Positions 7,899 to 17,133 of a DNA stretch of 42,482 nucleotides are shown one piece after another; position 1 is the stretch's first letter, and the number at the start of each line of letters is the position of its first letter. This stretch comes from JBEIDK01 sp040383485. GTDB taxonomy: Bacteria > Bacteroidota > Bacteroidia > UBA4408. The DNA lies in contig JBEIDK010000013.1 of assembly GCA_040383485.1 (NCBI GenBank), positions 1-42,482 of the forward strand, in the 5' to 3' direction. The notes beneath the pieces are model-generated. The model was not told where the DNA came from and did no database searches. It saw only the letters and a list, made by a program, of their open reading frames with translations. A program made the translations under genes and the position numbers.

Positions 7899-9749
7899 CT
7901 AATCATTCTCACAAAACCATTGGTGCAAAACAATAAGTAGCCATACACGATTATAATAATACTCTTTACCATTTAAAAATTGTTTTACATAATAATCAAC
8001 CCATTCAAATTGTATAACGCCATACTGTTCAACAACAGAAACATTAAGATATTTATCAATTAAATATTTCAAGTCATTTTTAAGCCATTGGTTTAATGGT
8101 ATGCTAAATCCCCATTTTGGTCTGTCAAAAATTTCTTTTGGCACATAGTCGTACAAAACTTGCTTAAGTAAGTATTTCTGTATACCGTTTTTTTGTTTTA
8201 GGTTTTCATCTAAGTTCAATGCAAACTCAACTATTCTATAATCTATTAATGGAACTCGTGTTTCTAAAGAATGATGCATTGTTGCCCTGTCTACCTTGAC
8301 CAATAAGTCATCTTTAAGATAGTAATTTAAATCGAAAAAGGCCTGCTCTTCAGCGCTGCTAAGTTTTCTTTCTTTGTTTTTGATGTAATTAATTTCTGTT
8401 TTATAATAGAAGTTTTGAGTGGTTATTTTTTTAATTTCGCTACTGCTGAACATGTATTGTTCTTGACTAAAAATGTGTGCCGGCAAATTTACATTCTTGT
8501 CATAGTTTAATAATTCTGCAACTCTCTGTTTTCGGCTATCACCATGTTTTAATACAAATGAAATTGGGTTATGAAAATATTTTAGCCAAGTATTATTTAA
8601 TTTATTTGACCAATTGTATGCGCCGTAGCCCATAAATAATTCATCTCCTCCGTCGCCACTTAAAGTCATTGTAACTTTTTTTCTAGCTAACTCTGACACC
8701 ATTAATGTGGGTATAGATGATGAATCAGCATAGGGTTCATCGTATATATTCATAAGATTAGGCACAATGGCCTTTGCATCATCTTCAGTAACCGTGAACT
8801 CTGTATGTTGTGTTTTTAAATGATTGGCCACGGCTCTTGCATATCCGCTTTCATTATTTTTAGCTTCTTTAAAACCTATGCTAAATGTTTTTACTGGCAA
8901 GGATGTTACGCTCTTCGCAATAGCCGTCACTAAACTACTATCTACGCCTCCACTTAAAAAAGTACCAAATGGAACATCTGATATTAATCTATATTCAACT
9001 GAAGAAATAAGTAACTCTTTCAATTTTTTCTTCGCTTCTAATTCATCGCTTAATACTTCCTTTTTTATTTTTGAAGCTGCTTCCCAATAAGAAATAATCT
9101 CAAATTTATTTTCTGTTATGGCAGCATATGAGCCTGAAGGAAACTTCTTTATTTCGTTATAAATGCTATGCGGTTGAGGTATATAGCCTAGATGCAAAAA
9201 TAAGTTGATGGCCTCTTTGTCAATACTTAATTTTATTCCATCAATTTTTTTTAATGCTTTTAATTCTGATGCAAATAAAAAATTACTACCGTCCCACATG
9301 TAGTAAATTGGTTTAATCCCTAATCTATCTCTAAACAGATATAAACCATTTTTAAAGGTGTCATAAATTGCAATGGCAAACATCCCATTGAATTTTTGTA
9401 TCATTTCCGAACCCCACACTTCAAAGGCTTCTAGCAAAACTTCTGTATCAGAATTTGTTTTGAAATGAAAATTAGGATTCCGCTTTTTAAGTTCATCTCT
9501 TACCTCTTTAAAATTATAAACTTCACCATTATAGGATATGATGTAACGACCACTTGAGCTTGTCATTGGTTGATTTGCGCCTTCACTTAGGTCAAGAATA
9601 CTTAAACGCAAATGCCCTAAACCAACTAACTCATCAGTAAAAACTCCTTGTGCATCTGGTCCTCGATGAGCCATGGAAACATTCATAGCTTTAATATGAC
9701 TTGAATTATACTTTTTAGCTGGAGAAAAGTAACCGTTAATGCCGCACAT
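7899..9749 (-). CDS. asnB: Asparagine synthase (glutamine-hydrolysing)
   Basis: A 616-residue class-II glutamine amidotransferase. Cys2 directly after the initiator Met (MCGINGY) is the glutaminase nucleophile, and MAHRGPDAQG and SYNGEVYNF belong to the N-terminal Ntn domain (about 1-200). The synthetase domain has the ATP pyrophosphatase motif SGGVDSS at about 266-272 and TLSGDGGDELFMGY further on. It uses glutamine and ATP to amidate aspartate. Its length and the C-terminal DRPKWGFSIPLNQWL segment are those of the family branch that also includes asparagine synthase-like enzymes of polysaccharide loci, so amidation of a sugar or another substrate cannot be excluded. It is transcribed alone, divergent from the T9SS plug gene; its stop abuts that of the HExxH gene. 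Confidence 0.94.
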   Translation of the reverse strand: MCGINGYFSPAKKYNSSHIKAMNVSMAHRGPDAQGVFTDELVGLGHLRLSILDLSEGANQPMTSSSGRYIISYNGEVYNFKEVRDELKKRNPNFHFKTNSDTEVLLEAFEVWGSEMIQKFNGMFAIAIYDTFKNGLYLFRDRLGIKPIYYMWDGSNFLFASELKALKKIDGIKLSIDKEAINLFLHLGYIPQPHSIYNEIKKFPSGSYAAITENKFEIISYWEAASKIKKEVLSDELEAKKKLKELLISSVEYRLISDVPFGTFLSGGVDSSLVTAIAKSVTSLPVKTFSIGFKEAKNNESGYARAVANHLKTQHTEFTVTEDDAKAIVPNLMNIYDEPYADSSSIPTLMVSELARKKVTMTLSGDGGDELFMGYGAYNWSNKLNNTWLKYFHNPISFVLKHGDSRKQRVAELLNYDKNVNLPAHIFSQEQYMFSSSEIKKITTQNFYYKTEINYIKNKERKLSSAEEQAFFDLNYYLKDDLLVKVDRATMHHSLETRVPLIDYRIVEFALNLDENLKQKNGIQKYLLKQVLYDYVPKEIFDRPKWGFSIPLNQWLKNDLKYLIDKYLNVSVVEQYGVIQFEWVDYYVKQFLNGKEYYYNRVWLLIVLHQWFCEND

Positions 9750-9939
9750 AATATTGATTGTAAGACAAAGTAAATTAAATTAATTTTATCAACGAACGTT
9801 TAAAGATATTGATTTGTTCAAAATTCTAATTCCAATGCTTGTACCGTTTAAATGAACGATGCTTATTTTAACACTTTATTTCTAATAATAACCTAGGCAT
9901 AAACACTAAATTCATTTAATTTGAGAAATCATAAATAGT

Positions 9940-11241
9940 ATGAGTAAATTTTGTTTTTTGTTTTCTGTTTTCTGCTTTATTCACATATCCTTTGTCCTTG
10001 CCGATGATTATGCAAAACCAGAGTTAAAATATGAGGATAAAAATTATAGAGAAAGTATTCATACTGTCCAATTTCACCCTGCTGCTGTAGAGTTTGGCTT
10101 CCCAATTATCAGGCTCAATTCAACTGATAAATTAAGATTAGATTTTGATGATTTTGATGCAGACAATAAGTCTTTTGACTATACTTTAATTCATTGTGAC
10201 TTTTCGTGGAAACCCACAGAGATTGGTGTAGGCCAATATTTGCAAAATGCACAAAATGAAACCATCACTTCATTTGCTCAATCATTTAATACCACACCTC
10301 AGTACACTCACTATGGTTTAACCTTTCCAACAAATATGGTGATTCCAACAAAAAGCGGAAATTATATCATAAAAGTATGGGAAGATGGCGATGAAGATAA
10401 TTTAGTACTTACTAGGAGGTTTATCATTTATGAAACTCAAGTTTTTATTGATGGAAGAGTTCATGGAGCAACCTTAAATGCCGACCGTAATTATAAGCAA
10501 GAAGTCGATTTCAATATCAATATGGCAGAGAGTTTTACAGTTCAAAATCCATATTCTGATATTAGCGTAGCAATCATTCAAAACCAAAATTGGAGCAATG
10601 CCATTACTAATTTACAACCAATGTATGTTCGAAGCAATCAACTCACGTATGATTATGACGATGGTAATGTTTTTAATGGCATCAATGAGTTTCGAAATTT
10701 TGATACTAGAAATTTACGTGCGGCAGTAAATATGAATATTAATAAGATTGAATATGATGATAAGAAACAAACCCATGTATATTTAGTAACAGACGAAAAG
10801 CGTGCATTTAAAAGATACACACTGTTCAATGATTTAAATGGCCGTTATGCGATTAGAAGCAGCAATGGAAACAATGCAAGCATTGACGCCGATTATGCCT
10901 ATATGCATTTTAATTTGGCTGTTGACGATAGCGTAAAAGATGGAAGTTTATATGTGTATGGAGCATTTAGCAACTATCAGTGTTTACCACAAAACAAAAT
11001 GGTTTATAATGCTGAGTATAAAAGGTACCTAGGAGTGGTTCAACTTAAACAAGGTTACTATGATTATATGTTCGCTTATGTAAAAAATGGTTCAACCATT
11101 CCCGATTTTACTACTATTGAGGGCAATAGGTTTGAGACAGATAATGAATATGCCGTAATTGTTTACCAAAGAGGCATAGGAGTGTTTTATGACCGCTGCG
11201 TAGGAATACAATTTTTACGCCCAAACGCCACAACTAGATAA
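9940..11241 (+). CDS. Type IX secretion system plug protein (DUF5103)
   Basis: A 433-residue exported protein with a signal peptide of about 21 residues (cleavage near FVLA-DDY). The mature part has the DUF5103 pattern: a start like SIHTVQFHPAAVEFGFPIIRL, LRLDFDDFD, the FDYTLIHCDFSW block, then a long all-beta body and a C-terminal YDYMFAYVKNG region. From published structural work, proteins of this family (Plug) close the periplasmic side of the SprA translocon when it is empty, preventing leakage. Its presence fits the four T9SS cargoes in the window. It stands alone, divergent from asnB and convergent with the rhodanese gene two bases away. The family call is strong; the exact role of this copy is inferred from the family. 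Confidence 0.9.
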   Translation: MSKFCFLFSVFCFIHISFVLADDYAKPELKYEDKNYRESIHTVQFHPAAVEFGFPIIRLNSTDKLRLDFDDFDADNKSFDYTLIHCDFSWKPTEIGVGQYLQNAQNETITSFAQSFNTTPQYTHYGLTFPTNMVIPTKSGNYIIKVWEDGDEDNLVLTRRFIIYETQVFIDGRVHGATLNADRNYKQEVDFNINMAESFTVQNPYSDISVAIIQNQNWSNAITNLQPMYVRSNQLTYDYDDGNVFNGINEFRNFDTRNLRAAVNMNINKIEYDDKKQTHVYLVTDEKRAFKRYTLFNDLNGRYAIRSSNGNNASIDADYAYMHFNLAVDDSVKDGSLYVYGAFSNYQCLPQNKMVYNAEYKRYLGVVQLKQGYYDYMFAYVKNGSTIPDFTTIEGNRFETDNEYAVIVYQRGIGVFYDRCVGIQFLRPNATTR

Positions 11242-11243
11242 TC

Positions 11244-11561
11244 TTAATACTTTGCTAGAGTAGTATCAATTTCATTGGCATAAGCCAAAATACCACCTTT
11301 TAAATTATACAAATTCGTAAATCCAAATTGCGATTCAAGTGCATTAATAATTGAACCAGAACGTGCTCCGCTTCTGCAATGAATAATAACAGGTTTATCC
11401 TTCGAAATCCTATCAATGTTATCCATTACCTCACCCATTGGTATTAACTCTCCACCAATTTGAGCAATTTCAAACTCATGCTCTTCGCGAACATCTATTA
11501 ATTGAAAATCTTCATTCTTGTCCTTTTTACTTTTTAATTCTTGAACTGTAACTTCTTTCAT
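11244..11561 (-). CDS. Single-domain rhodanese-like protein
   Basis: A 105-residue rhodanese domain. It opens with TVQELKSKKD, has the LIDVREEHEFEIAQIGGELIPMGE core, and has the active-site loop HCRSGARSG with the catalytic Cys at about residue 62. A C-terminal LYNLKGGILAYANEID closes the fold. These small cytoplasmic domains carry persulfide sulfur; the acceptor is unknown. There is no signal peptide. It lies 25 bases downstream of clpX on the same strand and may be read through from it. Confidence 0.93.
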   Translation of the reverse strand: MKEVTVQELKSKKDKNEDFQLIDVREEHEFEIAQIGGELIPMGEVMDNIDRISKDKPVIIHCRSGARSGSIINALESQFGFTNLYNLKGGILAYANEIDTTLAKY

Positions 11562-11586
11562 CTTTAATACTTTTTACAATTTATTA

Positions 11587-12828
11587 CTAGGCAACTTTTA
11601 ATTTACTAAGAATTGATTTATCTAATTTCTGTGTTGCATAATCTAGCGTAATCTTAAGTTCTTTTTCTTTTTGCGATGGCATTTCAAACATTGCGTCAGT
11701 CATTATTGCTTCGCAAATACTTCGTAAACCGCGGGCTCCAAGTTTAAACTCCAAGGCTTTTTCAACAATTAAATCCAATACCTTTTTATCAAAGGTTAGT
11801 TTTACACCATCTATTTCAAACAGCTTTTCATACTGTTTTATAAGCGCATTTTTGGGTTCTGTCAAAATCCTTCTTAACGACTCTGCATCTAATGGCCTTA
11901 GGTATGTAAGTACAGGCAATCGTCCTATTAATTCTGGTATCAATCCAAATGCTTTTAAGTCGGCAGGTGAAATATATTGAAGCATATTTTCTTCATCAAT
12001 TTTCTCCATATTTTTCACTGCGCTATACCCAACAGCGTATGTGTTTAGCCTTCTTGCAATTCTCTTTTCAATACCATCAAAAGCGCCACCTGATATGAAT
12101 AAAATATTTTTGGTATTGATGTTAATTAACTTCGCCTCTGGATGCTTGCGGCCACCGTTTGGAGGTACACTTACAACTGTTCCTTCAAGTAGTTTTAGTA
12201 ATGCCTGTTGCACGCCTTCTCCGCTTACATCTCTAGTAATTGAAGGATTATCACTTTTACGTGCAATTTTGTCCACTTCATCAATAAAAACTATTCCACG
12301 TTCACAGGCTTCAACATTGTAGTCAGCGGCTTGTAAAAGTTTAGTTAAAATACTTTCAACATCTTCTCCTACATAACCAGCTTCGGTAATTACTGTAGCA
12401 TCAGCAATGGCAAAAGGAACATTTAAAGCACGTGCAATGGTTTTAGCCATCAAGGTTTTTCCTGTTCCTGTTTCTCCAACAAAAAGCACATTCGATTTTT
12501 CTATTTCTATATCATCAGCATTTGTTTTCTGAGCTAACCTTTTGTAGTGATTATAAACAGCCACGCATAAAACTCGTTTGGCATCGTCTTGCCCAATTAC
12601 ATACTCATCAAGTAAAGCCTTTAAAACAATAGGCTTCATAAGGTGTAGTGTGTTTGAGGCAGTATTTGTTTTTTGAACACTTCCCTTGCTCGACTCTTCG
12701 TTTACAATATTGTGTGCCTGTTCAATACAGAAATTACAGATATGTCCATCAACACCAGCAATTAGAATCGTAACCTCATTTTTAGGTCTCCCGCAGAATG
12801 AACATTTTGTGCCCGAACGTGTAGCCAT
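11587..12828 (-). CDS. clpX: ATP-dependent protease ATP-binding subunit ClpX
   Basis: A 413-residue AAA+ unfoldase that recognises substrates and feeds them to ClpP. The N-terminal zinc-binding domain has CSFCGRP and CNFC (Cys at about 9, 12, 31, 34). Walker A is GETGTGKT (about 118-125), a pore loop GYVGEDVE follows (about 151-158), and Walker B is FIDEVDK (about 181-187). The RDVSGEGVQQALLKLLEGT block and IPELIGRLPVL are diagnostic of ClpX. Length is normal. No clpP is next to it, so the protease subunit must be elsewhere. A rhodanese gene follows in the same direction. A -7-like TATGTTTG lies about 17 bases upstream of the start. Confidence 0.98.
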   Translation of the reverse strand: MATRSGTKCSFCGRPKNEVTILIAGVDGHICNFCIEQAHNIVNEESSKGSVQKTNTASNTLHLMKPIVLKALLDEYVIGQDDAKRVLCVAVYNHYKRLAQKTNADDIEIEKSNVLFVGETGTGKTLMAKTIARALNVPFAIADATVITEAGYVGEDVESILTKLLQAADYNVEACERGIVFIDEVDKIARKSDNPSITRDVSGEGVQQALLKLLEGTVVSVPPNGGRKHPEAKLININTKNILFISGGAFDGIEKRIARRLNTYAVGYSAVKNMEKIDEENMLQYISPADLKAFGLIPELIGRLPVLTYLRPLDAESLRRILTEPKNALIKQYEKLFEIDGVKLTFDKKVLDLIVEKALEFKLGARGLRSICEAIMTDAMFEMPSQKEKELKITLDYATQKLDKSILSKLKVA

Positions 12829-12844
12829 TATTTTTTAATTTCTA

Positions 12845-12852
12845 CAAACATA
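12845..12852 (-). promoter_or_regulatory. Candidate -7 element upstream of clpX
   Basis: Read on the minus strand this is TATGTTTG, an exact match to the TAnnTTTG -7 consensus described for Bacteroidota housekeeping sigma factors. It ends about 16 bases before the clpX ATG. No TTTG was found at the expected spacing upstream, so this is a half-site only. Confidence 0.3.
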
Positions 12853-13001
12853 GCAAAAGCTTTATTTAAGGTAATTATATTAACAACATTTAGAGGTAAT
12901 TATGTCTGATAAGAAAAGGGTTTTTATATAGTTTATTTTAATGATAAAATGGGGACACTTATCCAAATTCATTATAATGATTAAATTTGAATCCTAGAAA
13001 A

Positions 13002-13796
13002 ATGCAAAACACAATAAAATTTACCTTAGTACAAGCCAATTTAGTTTGGGAAAATATAGACGCTAACATTTCTAATTTCGACGCTATAATTAATGATATT
13101 ACTGAATTAACCGATGTAATTATTTTGCCCGAAATGTTCAGTACTGGTTTTTCCATGAATACCTCTTTGGCCGAAACCATGCAAGGAAAAACCTTGCAAT
13201 GGCTCAGTAAAAAGGCAGCACAAAAAAATGTTGCTATTTGTGGTAGCTTAATGATATCCGAAAATGGTAAATTTTACAATCGTTTTATTTGGATGAATCC
13301 CGATACAACATTCCATAAGTACGATAAAAGGCATTGCTTTAGAATGGCTAACGAACAAGAACATTTCACACCTGGCAATGAAAAAATAATTATAAATTAT
13401 AAGGGGTTTAATATTTGCCCTATGGTTTGTTATGATTTACGTTTTCCTGTTTGGAGCAGAAATAAGCTTACTAATGGTAAATACGAATATGATATTTTAC
13501 TATATGTTGCAAACTGGCCCCAAAGAAGAGAGTTTGCATGGAAACAACTATTAATTGCCAGAGCAATTGAAAACTTTAGTTATGTAGTGGCTGTAAACAG
13601 GGTAGGAGAAGATGCTTATCAAGTTAACTATTCCGGAAACTCTGCTATATTAAATGTCTTAGGAGAAAATGTTTCGACTCTATTGCCAAATAAAGCAGGA
13701 ACCGAAACCATAGCAATTAACTTACAAGAAATCATTGATTTCAGAAATCAATTCCCAGCACAACTTGATGCTGACGAATTTATTTTAAAGTTGTAA
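13002..13796 (+). CDS. Nitrilase-superfamily amidase, omega-amidase (YafV)-like
   Basis: A 264-residue carbon-nitrogen hydrolase. The Glu-Lys-Cys triad is visible: Glu in ILPEMFSTGFS (about 44), Lys in YDKRHCFRM (about 109) and Cys in MVCYDLRFPVW (about 143). The DLRFPVWSRN sequence after the Cys and the overall length fit the YafV/Nit2-type omega-amidases, which hydrolyse alpha-ketoglutaramate or alpha-ketosuccinamate as metabolite repair after transamination of glutamine or asparagine. I chose ATG 13002 over an in-frame TTG at 12987 because the domain begins directly with NTIKFTLVQANLVW. It is cytoplasmic, transcribed alone, divergent from clpX and convergent with the M23 gene. Confidence 0.9.
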   Translation: MQNTIKFTLVQANLVWENIDANISNFDAIINDITELTDVIILPEMFSTGFSMNTSLAETMQGKTLQWLSKKAAQKNVAICGSLMISENGKFYNRFIWMNPDTTFHKYDKRHCFRMANEQEHFTPGNEKIIINYKGFNICPMVCYDLRFPVWSRNKLTNGKYEYDILLYVANWPQRREFAWKQLLIARAIENFSYVVAVNRVGEDAYQVNYSGNSAILNVLGENVSTLLPNKAGTETIAINLQEIIDFRNQFPAQLDADEFILKL

Positions 13797-13810
13797 TGTG
13801 AGAAAGCTGT

Positions 13811-14860
13811 TTATACGTAACGAAGCACTCTGCCTTTTTTGATAGCTGATGATTTACCAAGTTTGTTCAACCTGCGCAATACTTGTTGCGTTGTGCCTAG
13901 TTTACGAGCAATTACTGATAAGGTGTCTCCTTTGCGAACTTTATAATATTTAATATTGCTTTTTCCGCCTTTACTTGCTACATGCTTTGAGCGACCGTAA
14001 ATGTTAAAGTCCTCTTTACTTAAAGTAATCGTCTCTCCCTTTGGCTTAAACTCATCAAACGAAATAAGTTTACTTGGGTCAACTGGGTAGCCTTTATATC
14101 TAACTTCAAAATGTAAATGACTACCAAATGAATGTCCGGTATTACCTCCCAAACCAAGTATGGTTCCTGCCTCTACATGCTCACCAGCACGAACGTTAAG
14201 TTGAGAAAGGTGCGCATAAATAGTTTCTAAACCATTTTTATGACGAACCATAACAACATTCCCAAATGAACTTGAACGACGTGCAATACGCACAGTACCT
14301 TCAAATGCACAATATACAGAATCACCAGTCTCTAAATCAATATCAGTACCCATGTGAAAGTGTCTCCAACGAGGCCCAAACCCAGAAGTAACATTTCCCT
14401 TAAAAGGATGATGATAGTCACAATCTAATTTATCAATTAAGACAAAAGATACAGTGTCTTCTAACTGAGCAATATTGATTTTATATGGATTTACATTGAT
14501 TGAGTCAGCCAAACCAAAGTTGTCAAAATTCGGATCTTCTAGATAAATGTCATTTTCTTGAGCAAAATTATCGTCACTATCACCAAATGGCTCTTGCGCA
14601 GAGATGCTAGGGGTTGGGGTCAATAAGGTTTTGAATCGGGTAGAGTCAGTCTTTAGTGAACCTGGGCTTTTAATTGAATTGCGTTTATATTTAGAATAAG
14701 TCTTTGCTTTGTAAGCAACTTTCTTATTCGTAGCTTTTTTACGAGTACTAGTTTTGCTATACTTTTTTGCACGAGCACCTTTACCTTTGCCTTTACCGGC
14801 AAAGGATGCACTGCTTACAAAAAGCATTAGAATTACTAATATGTATGATATAAACTTCAT
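13811..14860 (-). CDS. M23 family peptidoglycan endopeptidase with LysM domain
   Basis: A 349-residue exported protein. The start at 14860 gives a clean signal peptide (MKFISYILVILMLFVSSASFA); a start 48 bases upstream would put 16 residues before it, and the likely promoter lies inside that extension. A Lys/Arg-rich low-complexity stretch (about 22-62) follows. The M23 domain (about 150-262) has zinc ligands HMGTD (His169, Asp173) and HLH (His248, His250), with a further His in YAHLS (about 217). A LysM domain (about 305-349, YYKVRKGDTLSVIARKLG) ends the protein. It should cut or bind peptidoglycan cross-bridges in the periplasm. With all metal ligands present it is predicted to be active. 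The gene is single and divergent from the acyl-CoA dehydrogenase gene. Confidence 0.93.
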   Translation of the reverse strand: MKFISYILVILMLFVSSASFAGKGKGKGARAKKYSKTSTRKKATNKKVAYKAKTYSKYKRNSIKSPGSLKTDSTRFKTLLTPTPSISAQEPFGDSDDNFAQENDIYLEDPNFDNFGLADSINVNPYKINIAQLEDTVSFVLIDKLDCDYHHPFKGNVTSGFGPRWRHFHMGTDIDLETGDSVYCAFEGTVRIARRSSSFGNVVMVRHKNGLETIYAHLSQLNVRAGEHVEAGTILGLGGNTGHSFGSHLHFEVRYKGYPVDPSKLISFDEFKPKGETITLSKEDFNIYGRSKHVASKGGKSNIKYYKVRKGDTLSVIARKLGTTQQVLRRLNKLGKSSAIKKGRVLRYV

Positions 14861-14871
14861 TTCGAGCGGCG

Positions 14872-14902
14872 CGAAGTTAGTAATAAATGAATATGAACCA
14901 AA
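14872..14902 (-). promoter_or_regulatory. Candidate promoter of the M23 peptidase gene
   Basis: On the minus strand TTTG (14899-14902) is followed, after 19 bases, by TAACTTCG (14872-14879). This resembles the Bacteroidota TTTG - 19-21 bases - TAnnTTTG promoter, with C instead of T at the seventh position of the -7 box. The distance to the ATG at 14860 implies a very short leader and supports that start codon. It is a motif match only. Confidence 0.42.
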
Positions 14903-15027
14903 TTTCAATTGTTCATAGTTTGTTAATAACTTTAAACGAAAAGAAGACCACTGAAATTTTTCAAAATTGAATCATGGGTTTTTAAATTTAAAATTTTCTA
15001 CATTTACAGAAATAAAAAACTATATAT

Positions 15028-16803
15028 ATGTCAGTAATCAAAGGTGGCGAATTTTTAATTCGTGAAACAAACGCAGAAGATGTATTTATTCCAGAAGATT
15101 GGAACGAAGAGCAATTAATGATTGCTCAAACATGTAAAGACTTTTTAGAGGCCGAAGTATTTCCTATACTTGATAAAATTGATGCACAAGAAGAAGGCTT
15201 GATGTATTCTTTGCTTGACAAAGCCGGAGAGCTAGGTTTGTTAGGTATTTCAATTCCTGAAGAGTATGGCGGGTTCGGTAAAAACTTTGTTACTTCAATG
15301 CTTACTACCGAAGTACTTGGTGCAGGACATTCTTTTGCAGTAGCTATTGCTGCGCATACAGGCATTGGTACCTTACCAATTTTATTGTATGGTAATGAAG
15401 AACAAAAACAAAAATATATTCCAAAGCTTTCAAGCGGAGAGTGGAAAGGATGTTATTGCCTTACAGAACCAAGCGCAGGCTCAGATGCCAACAGCGGTAA
15501 AACAAAAGCCGTTTTAAGTGCTGATGGTAAAAACTATATATTAAATGGACAAAAAATGTGGATTACCAATGGCGGATTTGCTGAGGTATTAACAGTTTTT
15601 GCTAAAATTGATGATGATGAAAACCTAAGTGCATTTATTGTTGAGCGCCATTATGAGGGTATTACTTTTAATGCCGAAGAGCATAAAATGGGTATTAAAG
15701 GAAGCAGTACACGTCAAATATTTTTTAATGATGTAAAAGTTCCTGTCGAAAATTTATTAAGCGAACGTCAAAACGGATTTAAAATAGCTGTAAACATTTT
15801 AAATCTAGGGCGTGTGAAATTGGCTGGTGCGGCATTAGGCGGAGCAAAACGTGCATGCGATACTGCCGTAAATTACGCTAACGAACGTCAACAATTCGGG
15901 CGCTCCATTTCAAAATACGGCGCAATACGCCACAAGCTGGCACAAATGGCAGTAAGAATGTATGCGGTAGAATCTGCTACTTATCGTTGCAGTCAAAACA
16001 TAGACGATGCCATTGAAGAATTAATAACTGGGGGAATGGACCCAATTAAAGCTAAGTTAAAAGGGGTTGAGCAATTTGCTGCAGAAGCTGCCATCTTAAA
16101 AGTAGAAGGAAGCGAAGTATTAGACTATGTTGTTGATGAAGGAGTTCAAATTTATGGAGGTATGGGCTATAGTGCCGAAGCGCCTATGGATAGGGCTTAT
16201 CGCGATGCACGTATCAATAGAATTTTTGAAGGTACCAACGAAATTAACCGAATGCTTACCGTTGACATGTTGTTGAAGCGTGCCATGAAAGGAGAGCTAG
16301 ACTTGATGACACCAGCACAAAAAGTAGCTGGAGAATTAATGAGTATTCCTGATTTTGGTGCAGAAGACGATTCTTTGTTTGCGGCAGAGAAAAAATACAT
16401 TGCTAATTATAAAAAAGCAGTGTTGATGGTTGCTGGTGCAGCAGTTCAAAAACTGATGATGCAATTAAGCAAAGAACAAGAAGTGCTGATGAACATTGCC
16501 GATATGATTATTACGGTATATGTTGCCGAAAGCGTGATGCTGCGTGTTGCAAAATTAGTTGCAAAAAACGGAGAAGCAAATTGCACTTTACAACTTGACT
16601 TGATGCGTACCTATATTTTTGATGCGGCCGATACAATAAACAAAGCTGGTAAGGATGCTATTTGTAGCTTTGCAGAAGGTGATGAATTACGTATGATGTT
16701 GATGGGAATAAAACGCTTTACAAAAGTAGAACCTTTTAATACAAAAATGGCGCGCCAACGCATTGCTCAAAAAATGATTGACGAGAATAAGTATTGCTTT
16801 TAA
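15028..16803 (+). CDS. Acyl-CoA dehydrogenase family protein (long form, VLCAD-like)
   Basis: A 591-residue flavoenzyme that oxidises acyl-CoA to 2-enoyl-CoA in beta-oxidation. The catalytic part (about 25-415) shows CYCLTEPSAGSDA and MWITNG of the FAD-binding beta domain, RQQFGRSISKYGAI, and YGGMGYSAEAPMDRAYRDAR. The catalytic Glu is expected in FEGTNEINR (about 401). Unlike the roughly 380-residue short forms, it has a C-terminal helical extension of about 170 residues like the very-long-chain and ACAD9 group. Chain-length preference cannot be read reliably. The second dehydrogenase in the window (30425-31567) lacks the extension. The gene is followed 24 bases later by the MNT antitoxin gene, probably by chance. 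Confidence 0.95.
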   Translation: MSVIKGGEFLIRETNAEDVFIPEDWNEEQLMIAQTCKDFLEAEVFPILDKIDAQEEGLMYSLLDKAGELGLLGISIPEEYGGFGKNFVTSMLTTEVLGAGHSFAVAIAAHTGIGTLPILLYGNEEQKQKYIPKLSSGEWKGCYCLTEPSAGSDANSGKTKAVLSADGKNYILNGQKMWITNGGFAEVLTVFAKIDDDENLSAFIVERHYEGITFNAEEHKMGIKGSSTRQIFFNDVKVPVENLLSERQNGFKIAVNILNLGRVKLAGAALGGAKRACDTAVNYANERQQFGRSISKYGAIRHKLAQMAVRMYAVESATYRCSQNIDDAIEELITGGMDPIKAKLKGVEQFAAEAAILKVEGSEVLDYVVDEGVQIYGGMGYSAEAPMDRAYRDARINRIFEGTNEINRMLTVDMLLKRAMKGELDLMTPAQKVAGELMSIPDFGAEDDSLFAAEKKYIANYKKAVLMVAGAAVQKLMMQLSKEQEVLMNIADMIITVYVAESVMLRVAKLVAKNGEANCTLQLDLMRTYIFDAADTINKAGKDAICSFAEGDELRMMLMGIKRFTKVEPFNTKMARQRIAQKMIDENKYCF

Positions 16804-16827
16804 ACTGCGGATTTAAATCATCTTGAA

Positions 16828-17133
16828 ATGTCAGAATTAATTGAAAATAATTTACACGCTATAAATGCCTTGTGTAAGGATAATGATATTGCTAAGCTAT
16901 ATCTATTTGGTTCATATGCCAATGGTAAGGCAACTGTAAATAGCGACATTGATATGATGGTAGAAATTAATAGCACAGAGCCATTAGAGTATGCCGACAA
17001 TTATTTTAACCTAAAATTTGGGTTAGAAAATCTATTAAATAAGGAAATTGATTTGATTGAATATAAAACAGTTGTAAACCCATATTTTAAAATGGAATTT
17101 GAGAAAAGTAAACAACTTTTATCTGGACAATAA
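16828..17133 (+). CDS. MNT-type nucleotidyltransferase antitoxin (MntA-like)
   Basis: A 101-residue minimal nucleotidyltransferase. The signature LFGSYANGKATVNSDIDMMV fits GSx10DxD, with Gly28-Ser29 and the metal-binding Asp40 and Asp42. In HEPN-MNT toxin-antitoxin pairs this enzyme adds AMP to a Tyr of the HEPN RNase and silences it. The gene appears intact, with a normal length. The sequence directly downstream encodes the expected HEPN partner, but that gene is broken, so this antitoxin seems to be an orphan relic or acts on another target. It starts 24 bases after the acyl-CoA dehydrogenase gene. Confidence 0.9.
   Translation: MSELIENNLHAINALCKDNDIAKLYLFGSYANGKATVNSDIDMMVEINSTEPLEYADNYFNLKFGLENLLNKEIDLIEYKTVVNPYFKMEFEKSKQLLSGQ

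Noticed and set aside
12924..12953. Nine-codon frame between clpX and the amidase gene
   Set aside because: Too short, and nothing marks it as a leader peptide.
12987..13001. TTG start for the amidase gene
   Set aside because: It would add five residues not seen at the start of the domain, while ATG 13002 fits the family; the TTG also overlaps a TAAATTTG that may be a promoter element.
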